Source of the DNA: Eucommia ulmoides
Lineage: Eukaryota > Streptophyta > Magnoliopsida > Garryales > Eucommiaceae
DNA: 64,000 nt
Assembly: GCA_016647705.1 (NCBI GenBank)
Contig: CM028325.1
Coordinates: forward strand, 25,629,566-25,693,565
Reading direction: 5' to 3'
Shown: positions 22,211-33,048 of the stretch, piece after piece
How positions within the stretch are numbered: the first letter of the stretch is position 1
Layout: every line of letters starts with the position of its first letter
Position numbers and translations under genes: made by a program
Notes under the pieces: model-generated
The model's input: only the letters and a program-made list of their open reading frames with translations
Databases searched by the model: none
Told to the model about the DNA's origin: nothing

Positions 22211-23600
22211 TTTCGTTATTTAACGGGAAAAAAAAGGGAAAATAAGGAATTTTTTTGAGCGTTTGTTGACCGGAGAAAAGTGGGTAGTTGGCGATGGAGA
22301 CGAGCCTATGGTGTGGGGTTTTATCCTGCGTTTCGCAATTTCTACGACATTTGTCATTCTATTGCACCATTTGAATCCATTTATTATTATTATTTTATTT
22401 TAAAATCATAATGATTTTTTAAAGTAATTTTTTAAATTAAAAAATGACAATATTTTTTACTCCAACACAAAAGAAAAACATGGAAAGTTCATGTGATAGT
22501 GTAGATAATATATTTTAGTATTATCCATATATTTTAATAATTAATAGATTAGTCAAAAAAATCGGGAAAGAGATACTTTGTACATCAGACATACTTCTCA
22601 CGGGATCTCATATAATATGAAAGTAGAAGAAATAAAATGTAATTATTATTTATTTTTCAAAAAGTACTTAAAATCATTTTTATTTTTTTTTCAAAGTAAT
22701 CGCATATGTAAAAGGATGAGGTAAAGATTGTGCACTAAGTTGAGCTTATGTGAGGATTAGGCCAAGCAAAGGCTACCTTTGTTGAGACCTACCTTAAGAA
22801 CATACTTCCCATTACTTGCACAATACACCTTCGGATTACAATGTTATAGAGAGGATCCGTCTCCTGGGGTTGTAGTATGTTCCAAGGGTTGGGTTTTTCG
22901 CCCATTACAATGGTATGTGAGCTATGTTCAGAACATCATAAGACAAAAGAAAAAAAATGTCATTCCATTTCGACAAAAGAACCAAACCTAGGTTGTGTAG
23001 TTTCTAGTCCGCTATCTCGATCATGGTTTTCTTACCCCTAAAAGGAAATGTTCTTTCCTTTTTTGAAGCATTAGAAACATATTAAGCTTACGAACAGAAA
23101 GTCTATTTACAGAAAACACTCGAGAGAACAAACGGGGGGATGTTACGTCTTACAACAACAAAAAGAAGAACAAACTTCACTTAACACAATATTTTTGCTA
23201 CTATCTCTACCACAACAACCTCTATTGGTTCATTTGGATGCTCCAACGTGTGCTTCAACAGGTGTATACAAGGACAATTTCAATTGAAAATGGAATGTAA
23301 ATTGCCAGCACTAAAGAATTTTCAAGTGATCTCCTCCCGATCACAGGTATGGCTATTGAAATCATGAGAGGCCGATTTCTTTTTTCAATCCTTAGAAAAA
23401 GGAGAAAGTGGGTTTTTTAGCTAGGAGCCTAGCAAAAGAAAAATTGGGATAAATCATGTTTATAGTTTTTATTTTGGCATTTTCCTCCAAAGATCCTATT
23501 TTGAGAACCAACAATTTTTCCACTCCTATACAAATAAAAACAACTTTTTAACTCCTATTTAAAAAAAATAAAAATAAAATAAAAAATTGGTTGAGAGCCC
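22211..23600. other. Unassigned AT-rich intergenic DNA
   Basis: No gene, RNA or repeat family was recognised. Short frames here lack any family resemblance. Confidence 0.6.
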
Positions 23601-23619
23601 TACTAATATTTTGTAATGA

Positions 23620-24965
23620 CAAAATTACCCCCCTCTCTCTCTGCAGGCAGTGGGCCCCGCCCCTCTCTCTCTCTCTGGCGCTGTGCAGTGGGCAGGCGGG
23701 CCTCGCCGTCTCTCTCTCTCTCTCTTCTCTCACCGCGCTCTCTCTCTCTCTCACTCACGGTTTGGACCCAAAAAGGGGCCCACTCCATTTTTTCTCATTT
23801 TTATTTTACTCCTTTATTCAGCATTCTTTCAATTTCAAACTCCCATTTTTTTATTTTTCAATTTCACACCTTTTTCTTTATTCCATTTTTCTTATTTCTT
23901 TTTTTTTTTTTTTTTAATATTTGGAACATTTCATTTGTTCCAAATTAAGTAGATATCTACTGAAAATAAATTAACTAGATATTTACTGAAAATAAATTAA
24001 GTAGATATCTACTGAAAATAAATTAAGTAGATATCTACTAAACATTACAGAACTCACTGTGTTTCTATAAGACTTGTAGGTGAAATTAAGTAAATATCCA
24101 CTGAACTAAAAAATATCACAAAGTACCACTTACATTGTTCTTCAAGAGATAACTTTTTAAGGACTATCATTTGTTCAAAAAATATAAAAAATAAAATAAA
24201 AATAGAATAAAGAAAAATGTGTGAAATTGAAAAAGGGGGCCCACTTCATTTTCTCCCATTTTCATTTTACTCCCTTTATTTAGCATTTTTTCAATTTGAA
24301 ACCCCCATTTCTTTATTTTTCAATTTCACACCTTTTTCTTTTTTCTTTTTTTATTTTTTATTTTTTTTATTTTTGGAACATTTCATTTGTTCCAAATTAA
24401 GTAGATATCTACTGAAAATAAATTAAGCAGATATCTACTAAACATTGCAGAACTCACTGTGTTTCTATAAGATTTGTAGGTGAAACTAAGTAGATATCCA
24501 TTGAACTAAAAAATATCACAAAGTACCACTTACATTGTTCTTCAAGAGACAACTTTTTAAGAACTATTATTTGTTCCAAAAATATATAAAAAAAAAATGG
24601 AATAAAGGAAAATGTGTGAAATTGAAAAATAAATAAATGGGGGTTTGAAATTGAAATAATTTTAAATAAAGGGAGTAAAATAAAAATGGGAGAAAAGGGA
24701 GTTGGCCTCTTTTTTGGGTCCAAACTGTGAGTGAGTGAGTGAGAGAGAGAAAGAAAAAAAAAAGAAACAAAAAGAGAGAGATCGGTGAGAGAGAGAGAGC
24801 AGGCGTGGGGCCCGCCTGCCCATTGCACAACGCCAGAGAGAGAGAGAGAGGCAGCAGGGCTCACCTGCCCACTGCACAGCTCTAGAGAAAGAGTGAGGCA
24901 GGGGGCCCGCTGCCCACTACACAGCGCCAGAAAGAGAAAGAGAAAGAGAGGCAGCGGGTCCCACC
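23620..24965. repeat. Fold-back element, apparently a tandem dimer
   Basis: The left arm (about 23625-23900) has CT repeats, GCAGTGGGC words, TTTGGACCCAAAAA, then AATTTCACACC. It is inverted at 24590-24960 as the right arm. Between them a core of about 220-270 bp (TTCATTTGTTCCAAATTAAG, AGATATCTACT, CAGAACTCACTGTGTTTC) occurs twice in direct order (23920-24190 and 24372-24590), separated at 24190-24370 by a truncated right arm fused to a truncated left arm. So the order is arm, core, broken arm pair, core, arm. No coding frame; the many small ORFs are translations of CT/GA repeats. Confidence 0.7.
24790..24950. repeat. GCAGTGGGC minisatellite in the right arm
   Basis: On the - strand a unit of about 45-50 bp, with GCTGTGCAGTGGGCAG followed by a CT run, is repeated four times; the left arm at 23640-23700 holds about two. 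The copy-number difference suggests arm-specific expansion after inversion. Confidence 0.6.
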
Positions 24966-25601
24966 GAGGGGCATGGATTTATAAATTATAAATCTTCTGA
25001 GGGACAAAATTGACAATTCAATTTTTATGGGAGTTTTGGGATGATCCAAAAATCCATGGTCCTTGAAAAGTTGTTTTTTAGTCATTTGGGACTGCAGAAA
25101 AAAAATTCCTTTTATTTTTAACAAAAAAAATTTGTAGTATAAAACAATCGTTATTTTTAAAATTATAAAGTTTTTAGTTTAAAAAAAAATACTAAAAAAT
25201 AAAACATAACCAAACCATGCCACATTTGTAATGGTTTTTTTTTTTTTTTTTGTGTGTGCGCGTGTGTGTGTGAGATAAGGTGTTGGCCATACCAACTTAT
25301 GCATACCTCGACTAATCACTTCTCTGGGTGATCTTAATGATGCACTTCTCTATGTCGACCTGGTACATTTATGATTAAATTTAAGATTTAATATTCGAAG
25401 TGCTCTCTAAGAGAGTCAAACACTGGTTAACGAAGAAAATAACACATTCTCTTATCAACCGAACTAATTAATTAGTATCTCCATTTCTTAAAGACATGTT
25501 AAAAACCTTTAGCAAATAGAATGTTGCAATTACTGGTACAACTATCTTAATGCAATTATCATTTTTCCAAAACACTCTCCTCAAAAAATTAGGGTACTAG
25601 T
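24966..25601. other. Unassigned DNA with one SINE-like repeat
   Basis: AT-rich with T-runs and a GT/GC dinucleotide stretch (25250-25272). Apart from the repeat at 25275-25405, nothing is recognised. Confidence 0.55.
25275..25405 (+). repeat. Dispersed repeat (SINE-like), copy 3
   Basis: Ordered matches to 14598-14722: AAGGTGTTGGCCATACCAACT, TGCATACCTCGACTAATCAC, GATCTTAATGATG, GTCGACCTGGTACATTTA and TTTAAGATTTAAT. Confidence 0.5.
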
Positions 25602-26252
25602 TGATGTTGCCAAAAAAATCCCCGGTACGTGTTTCAGACCCTCACGCGCCGGAAACCTTCGCAACCCGCAATTCGATCTGCAAAACCAGTTAGTTCTATG
25701 GGGGGGGGGGGGGGACACTGGTGTGGTGTCGGCCAAAGAACCTTCGGCATGAAAATAAGGTTAAATTGCTCAAAGATATAATGAAAGCTTTAGAGAGTAT
25801 ATTCAGTGTATTATCAAGAGTTGTGTTTTGATACCTATCTTTCCCGAATATATTAGTGTCGATTCCCCTTGTAATCGTTCTTGCCATGATTCTCTCCATG
25901 TTCCATAGTTAGTTGTCATGAATGTCTCTTGTGTGCCCATTATGGGATGATGCGTTAATCACATCCGCATATGGGGAGGAGGGTAGTTGAGGCAACAGTT
26001 ATCGTTGACCTACCATCCTTGTGTCTGATCCCCAGGCCTCTCACTAAAGGGCTTCACTTTGTATTGGGTCAGCCCATGCATGCGGTTGGGCCTCATCGGC
26101 AAACTAGGTGCTTCATCTCATTTGCCACTAGAGCCATCGGTCCACGATTAGATCGTAAATCCATTTCTACCGGGTCAGGTTTTATCCTCTGACCTGGTCT
26201 AACTTCTTAACACCGATTTCATAATTCACACATGAGAACTTTTCCCATATCA
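25602..26252 (-). repeat. 3' LTR of the Tat element
   Basis: TGATGTTGCCAAAA ... TTTTCCCATATCA, 651 bp. It matches the right LTR along its length, including a G-run (25700-25714, 15 G) that is 11 G in the other copy. Preceded by CTAGT. Confidence 0.88.
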
Positions 26253-26974
26253 TTTACCCTCCTAACTTCCGTGACGATTCGTCGAAGCGAGACGGAAGAT
26301 CATTTTTCTTCTGTTACAGTTCCTTGGTGTGTGTTTTTCTGAGGCTGTGATTCTGGCCTTATTCTAAATCTCTTGGTTGAGTCAAATTTGGTGAAGGTTG
26401 AGCCGGATACCAAGGTTGATGTGTTGTCGACCCCGCTGAGGTAATAGCGAAGACATTAGTAGCCGTGTTCAGAACTCTTGAGCCATTTGGTTGGGGACAA
26501 CACACTCCTGGTTAGGCTCAGCCCAATCCTGACCAGATTTAGTTCAGTGTTGGGTGAGGTCAACTCAATTCTGACCAAATTTTCACCCCACCCAGTGTGG
26601 ATTAGTATTAGTGTCTACTAAGCTCCGCTTCACACTTCTGCTAAACAGTGCAGATTAGCCGGGCACTGTTGGATTAATTAGTTGTCATTTCCACCTTTAG
26701 TCTTATTAGTTTTGTAATGATGACGCTCAGTAATTATGACTGGCCTTAAGCACCTATCTTACTTGATTTGGGAAACCGTCTTCTCTCTCTCGATATTTGT
26801 TGCCGCCATTTTGCTTCATGCATTATAAATAACCTGACGATTGAGTACTTTCCTGTCATTTCATGATCACTGGTTTGGCTATTTAAAGCCAGACCTCCTT
26901 AAGGTTTCTTTACACTTTTCCTTCTCAGTTTTTCTTCATTTCTTTTTTTTTCCTCTATTCATCTTGGTACGAAT

Positions 26975-27433
26975 ATGGCTTCGTTGTCGTCTGTTTTCGA
27001 TATTTTCAACGCCGTTCAGGCCGAACGGAAGAAGGAAGTTAAGCAAGGGTACCACTTTCGCCAACTCATGATGATGGCGAAGACCTTTGATGAAAGGCAT
27101 CTTAGAGTTCAGGCCATCAAGGATGCTAGTGTCCTTTATGCTTCCTTCGATGCCACCCATTTTTGCACGATATCCCAACTCCACGAACTTCGTGGTCAGT
27201 TACAGGCGGCGGAGAAACAAATCGAAGAGTTGCAAGCCCAATTGCACCTCTATAAAACCCACAACGATGTGCTTAAGGCGAAAAAAGAAAAGCTTCTAGA
27301 CAAGAACGAGGAGAAGAAGGAAAATATACGCTCCTTGGTTCTAGCGCTGAGCCAGTATGAAGTAGGCGACTTCTACCGCTCGAGTTCGGACTCCGAAGAC
27401 TTAGGCTCTTTGCCTTCTCCGGAGTTAGAGTAG
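26975..27433 (+). CDS. Antisense ORF (aORF) of the Tat element, coiled-coil protein
   Basis: An open 152-codon frame on the strand opposite to pol, between the 3' LTR and the tandem array. Tat-lineage elements are known to carry additional antisense ORFs at this place; their role is unsettled. The protein starts MASLSSVFDIFNAV. A long charged heptad-like stretch (about residues 68-120, HELRGQLQAAEKQIEELQ then KKEKLLDKNEEKKEN) predicts a coiled coil, followed by an acidic, Ser-rich tail (SSSDSEDLGSLPSPELE). No catalytic motif is visible. A possible TATA box, TATTTAAAG, lies about 95 bp upstream (26880), with a second TATAAATAA at 26824, as if it had its own promoter. The frame is intact although pol is broken, either by chance or because this part decays more slowly. 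Confidence 0.65.
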   Translation: MASLSSVFDIFNAVQAERKKEVKQGYHFRQLMMMAKTFDERHLRVQAIKDASVLYASFDATHFCTISQLHELRGQLQAAEKQIEELQAQLHLYKTHNDVLKAKKEKLLDKNEEKKENIRSLVLALSQYEVGDFYRSSSDSEDLGSLPSPELE

Positions 27434-27889
27434 TTTTTTATTTTTTTATTTTTTTTTGTTTTTGTAAAAAAGCCCTAAGAGTATTTTTTTTTGAACAGTA
27501 TAGGCTTATTAGTCACCAAATAAGCCCCTACATATGTAACTTCTTTTCCAGTCCAAACTCCATGGTAAGAAGTGATAAGTTCAAGACTGGAAAAGAACAA
27601 TATTTTGAGTAGGACTCCTATGGTGGTAAAATATAGTTACACTTGTTTTGTATCGACCCCATGGTAAGAAGTGATAAGTTCAAGATTTATTTTTTTTTGG
27701 ATTGTAATAAGAAACTATAGAAAAAATTGTGCATTAAATGATTTTCCATCATAGAACTTGTGTTCAAATATCATTCATAAAGTATGGTTTCTCAACCATA
27801 ATGTTTTAGGGATAATTAACGTTTGGGTAAATGGGAGTAAGTTTTCCAGCCATAACTTCTAATAAGGGTAAATGGGAGTAAGTTGTTGC

Positions 27890-28545
27890 GCCAGGCTGAT
27901 CTCTGCAATTTTGGTTGATTGGGAGTCGATGTGTTATTGTAGGTAACCCAATTGGTTGATGAGTTGAACTTGGCGACTCAGTCTAAGGATGAAGACTCGT
28001 TGACAAGTTGTTCTTGGCAGCTCGGTTTACAGGTGAACTGAGCTAGGTGGTTCAGCCAGTAGGAAGACTAACATTGATAGCTTGTTTGTCGGTGGACTGA
28101 GCTAGGTAGTTCAGCCGGTCGCAGAACTAATATTGACAGCTCATTTTATCAATGAACTGAGCTAGGCAATTTAGCCTATTAAGGAGTTAATATTGGTAGC
28201 TCGTTTTATCAGTGAACTAAGTTAGGCAGTTCAGCTGGTTGAAGAGCTGATATTGGCAGCTCATTTTATCAATGAACTACGCTAGGCAATTTAGCCGGAT
28301 GATGAGCTAATATTGGCAGCTCGTTTTATTGGTGAATCAGACTAGGCAATTTAGCCGGTTGAGGAGCTAACATTGGCCGTTTGTTTATTGGTGAACAGGG
28401 CTAGGCATTTCAGCCAGTTGAAGAGCTCTCGTTGGTAGCTCGGTTTACGAGTGAGCTGGGCTAGGCAATTTGATGATATGATAAGCTGATCTTGGCAGCT
28501 CAGTTATTGGGTGAGTTGACCTTGGCAACCCACTTTCAGACCATT
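27890..28545 (-). repeat. 60-bp tandem array in the Tat element
   Basis: About ten to eleven degenerate units containing GAGCTAGGCA-TTCAGCC and ATTGGCAGCTC, spaced about 60 bp. It lies between integrase and the antisense ORF, a position where Tat/Ogre-type elements often carry tandem repeats. Confidence 0.85.
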
Positions 28546-28769
28546 TTATATCCTAAGTTTGGGGGTCGTCTTCATTGAAACCTTTGACGAATACAAGTAG
28601 TTATGACTACTCATTAAAAAGTTTATAATCGAACTAGTAAATAGTCTTTTCTTCAAACCTTAATATAACAAATAACAAAGAACTCACATAAAGTATTTTC
28701 GTAAATGTGCAATGTTCCATGGCCGAGGAATTGGAACACCATCTAGATCTTCCAATCAGTACGTCCCAG

Positions 28770-31700
28770 GTCTATTCACCTTGATCACCTTGTATGGGCC
28801 TTCCCAGGTTGGAGCTAGATTTCCTAATCAGGCCTCTAAGAGGTGTGGCATTACCTTTCGAAACATTATCTCTCCCACTGTGAAGTGTCTTGGGTGAACT
28901 ATATGGTTTAACATCTTTGTCATCTTTGATTTGTAGGCCGCCATCCTCATCGCTGCTTGGTCCCATTTCTCCTTTAATTGGTCTAGCTCTTAGCGTATTT
29001 CTCTCTCGTTTTCTATGAGGTTGACCGTATTATCTCGCTTCGAAGGTAAACTGATCTCCACTTGGACCACTTCTTCCGTCCCATATATCATGGAGTAAGG
29101 CGTTTCTCTAGTAGTTGTGCTCCAAGTGGTACGGTAGGCCCACAAGATCGCTGGCAGCAATTCCACCCATTTTCCTTTGGCATCGTCCAACCATTTCTTT
29201 AGTGCTTCTTTGATTGACCTGTTTATTACTTCTGCTAGCCCATTTACTTGTGGGTAAGATGGGTTTGACGTCCGATTTTTAATTCATTGTACATTCAAGT
29301 AATATTTCCCCCAGTAAAAGAGATTCCGTTATCCAATATCAACACTTCCAGAATACCGAAACGACAGATTACTTGCTTCCAAATGAAGTTCTTAACCTCA
29401 TTCTCATCCACAATTACGAATGCATTAGTCTCCACCCATTTGGTGAAGTAATCGATCACCACTAATAGGTATTTCGTGTTCCCAGATGCTGGTGTGAATG
29501 GCCCTAGGACATCCATTCCCCATTAAGCAAAAGGCCATGAACTATGGATGGGTGTTTGCGTTTGAGAGAAAACTCGGATGTCATTCGAGAACCATTGGCA
29601 TTTGTCACACTTCTTGACGTACTTCTTCGCATCACTGTGCAGAGTCAGGCAGTAATACCCGATTGTAAGTGCCTTGTGTGCCAAGCTTCTTCCTCCCTAA
29701 TGGTTCCCACAAACTCTTTCATGAATTTCTTGCATTACAAGTGGTTTTCTTTGGTCGCAAGCAGAGCAACAAAGGCTGTGTGAATGATCTTCGGTATAAC
29801 TTACCGTCCAGCATGATGTATCTTGATAATTTGTATAAGATTTTTAGCGTTGCCTCTTAGTTGTTTGGTAATGTTCCCTCGCTCAAGTTGTGCACCAGAG
29901 GAGTTCTCTAGTCTTTATCTTGTCCCAACTTTCCAATACATGCACAACATTTAGTTTGAGCTAGTACAGTTGGTTGCGCCAAATAATCCACTACCTTAGA
30001 TTGTTGATCTGGACCGAAGGATGACGCTAGTACTGACAGCGCATTTGCTTTCTCATTCTCAGTCCTTGGAATAACTTTAATTTTGTAGTTGTCAAAGGCC
30101 TTTGTTAGCTCCTCCACTTTATCAACGTAGAGGCGTAACCTTCATTCGTTGACCACGTAAGCCACATTTATTTGGTTGAGTACGAGATGCGAAACTAATT
30201 TGGCCTCCACATAATGGGCCCCCAGTTCATTTGCTAAGGTCAGGCCCAAAATTACAACCTCGTATTCTATTTCATTGTTGAATGCTCTAAATCCGAGCTG
30301 TACAACCTTCTTGAGTTGATCACCCTCTAGGGTTTCTAGAATTATGCCAACTCCACATCCTTATGAGTTTGATCTCCATTAACCCATAATTTCCAAGGTC
30401 ATGTTGGAGTTATCAAACATTATCCGTCCTCCATGGTCTCCCCTTCTAGAGGTGTTAGCTTAGCAATGAAATCAACCAGTACTTGGCCTTTGATTATCGT
30501 CTTTGGTTTGTAGGTTACGTAGAATTCTCCCATCTCTACCACCTACTTCATGAGGCGGCCCAAAACTTTTGGCCTGTGCATTACTGCTCTAAGCGGCTGC
30601 TAAGTTAACACGTTGATTGCATGTGGTTGGAAGTAAGGTCGCAACTTCCGAGCTGCAGTTATCAGGGCTAAAGCGAGCTTCTCGAGTTCAGTGTAGCGAG
30701 TTTCTGCCAATACCAACGATTTATTTACATAGAATAATGGCCTCTGCCCTCCTGTGCATTCCTTTACTAATGCTGCACTGACCACAACAGTGGTGACTGC
30801 TAAGTAAAGGTATAGATCATCTCTTGGCTCAACCTTAGCTAAGGTTTCGACAGAGCCCAAGTAATCCTTGATGGACTACAAGGCATGCTCACTCTCTTCG
30901 TCCCAATGAAAATTCTTTCTCCCCCTCAAGATTTTGAAGAAAGTAGCGCATCTATCTATAAATTCAAAGATGAACCAGTTCACGGCCGCCAATCTTCCCA
31001 TCAACACCTGGACCTTAAGTATCGTCGTGGGGGACTTCATCCTTCCAATAGCTTCTATCTGTCCAGCGTCAGCTGTAATACCTTCCTTGTTCACCATGAA
31101 ACCTAAGAATTTTCCTGATGTTATACCGAAGGCACATTTCTCAGGGTTCAACTTCATATTATACTTCCGTAATATTATGAAAGCTTCTTCCAAATGCTCC
31201 AAATAATCTCCCTTCTCAGAAATTTTGACTAACATATTATCTATATAAACCTCCATAGTTGTTCCAATTCTTTCTTGGAACATATGTTCACCAGACGTTG
31301 ATATGTTGCCCCGATGTTTCTTAGATTGAAAGGCATCACTCTATAGCGAAACATATCTCTAGGGGTGATGAAAGTCGTTGCTTCCTTATATGAATGGTTC
31401 ATCTGTATCTGACTGTATCCTAAATAGGCATCCATCATCGATAATGACTCATACCCAGCAGTTGCGTCCACGATTTGGTCATTCTTGGGTATTGGGTAGC
31501 AGTCCTTGGGGCACACTTGATTAAGGTCAGTAAAGTCCACACACATCCTCCATTTTCTATTCATCTTCTTAACCAATGCATGGTTGGCTAGCCACTTTGG
31601 GTAGACTACCTCCCTTATATGCCCTATTATGAGCAATCTCTGTACTTCAAACTCGATAACCTATTTCTTCTCTGAATTGAACATTTTTCTCCTCTGTTTC

Positions 31701-32940
31701 ACTGGAGGGTAAGAACTCGAGATATCGAGTCGGTGAACCATCACCTTGGGGTAAATCCCCCCATGTCTTCAGGTGCCTAAGCCAACGCATTCAAATTTCT
31801 TTCTAATAATTGCATGAGTTTTTCCTCATCAAGTTTACTCAGCAAAGTACCAATCAACAATTTTTTGGTTCCTTGATTGAAAGTCAGTTCTCTAACTTGT
31901 TCAGTAGGTTAGAGAACCCTAGGATGCTCCTTGAAATCATTGATCTCTTGTGCTGAGCTATTGACCCAGATCAGTCCATTAGTCTGGGCTCTAACGATCC
32001 CTTGCTCTTGAGCTGCGCTGTTGATATAAGCTCTAACGGGATTTTGCTGTTGACCTGGATCATAGACCTGAAACCTATTCTGGCGCTAAGCTGGGCTACT
32101 GATCTGATGTCCAACGGGCCTTTACTGTAGAGCTGGGCCTTTGATCAAAGATCTGCTGGACCCCCACTCTTGGGTTGAGTTGTTGATTTGAGCTCTGATG
32201 GGTTTTTGCTCCCGTTGTTGGTCGATAGTCCCCTTCCACTTCTTAGTCATCGCTAAACATTGCTTAGATGTAGCCTGGACCTCTTGGATGGTGACCACCT
32301 CGCCATCCTTCACGTACTTGACATATTGATGAAGTGTTGATGCTATGGCTCCCATTGCATTGAGCTAAGGATGTCCCACGATAGCATTGTATGGGGTCGT
32401 TGAGTCCATTACTATGAATTCCATTGCTTTGGTTAATCCATCGCCATGTTCGCTAGTTGCGACAGGCAATGTGATCCTTCTTATTGGAGAGCTCAAGTTT
32501 CCATTAAATCCCACTATCAACATTTAGGTTGACTTAATGTCAGAAATGGGGACACCCATTTAGCTGAGTGTTTTAATGAAAATGATGTTCACTAAACTTC
32601 TGGTATCGATCAAAATCCTTCGTACCTTAAAACCGGAGATCCATAGCGTTATGACTAAAGTGTAATCATGGGGGCGAGCCATACCCGTGCCATCCTTGTT
32701 GTCGAATGTTATCACTGGTCCAGTTCCACTTGTTGACATCATCACTCCTCTACTATTTGGCTCTTGTCTGGCCTCATGGGTCTTTCTCTTTTGTTCACGG
32801 TCTATTTTTTCAGAGAGGAGGTGAACCATATTTATTCTAGAACTGAATCTAGGATTGTTGTTGGGGCTATCGTTCTGTATGTTGAAGGGAGTAGTGGCAC
32901 GAACTACGCTCGGAGCCTCCCTGCGTGTTTTTTTGCCCAT
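28770..32940 (-). pseudogene. pol of the Tat element (PR-RT-RH-RH-INT), broken
   Basis: In - strand order: a protease-like stretch near 32700-32560; reverse transcriptase at about 31640-30880 (WRMCVDFTDLNQ, PKDCYPIP, YRVMPF, and the LGFMVNKEGI block); Ty3-type RNase H at about 30860-30600 (PLFYVNKSL, RYTELEKLALAL); a second RNase H-like C-terminal stretch at about 30117-29908; integrase at about 29516-28990 (DVLGPF, VVIDYFTKWVE, then AYRTTWSTTTRETPY). The reading is interrupted many times. Domain order and the dual RNase H give the Tat assignment. Confidence 0.85.
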
Positions 32941-33048
32941 GGAGAGTGGGATCTCCTCTCCCTGGTTCAGATCTACTGCTCTTAACTGCGACTAACTCGC
33001 CTTGTCGGCGAACTTCTTTTTATTCAATTTCCTACAGACGGTGCCAAA

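Noticed and set aside
23548-25124. ORFs rich in Ser-Leu and Arg-Glu
   Set aside because: Translations of CT/GA repeats in the fold-back element.
26975-27433. Host gene rather than an element ORF
   Set aside because: It lies wholly between the LTR and the tandem array of one Tat element, where antisense ORFs of this lineage are known.
27890-28545. CRISPR-like array
   Set aside because: Units are contiguous and degenerate with no unique spacers, and this is a plant retrotransposon.
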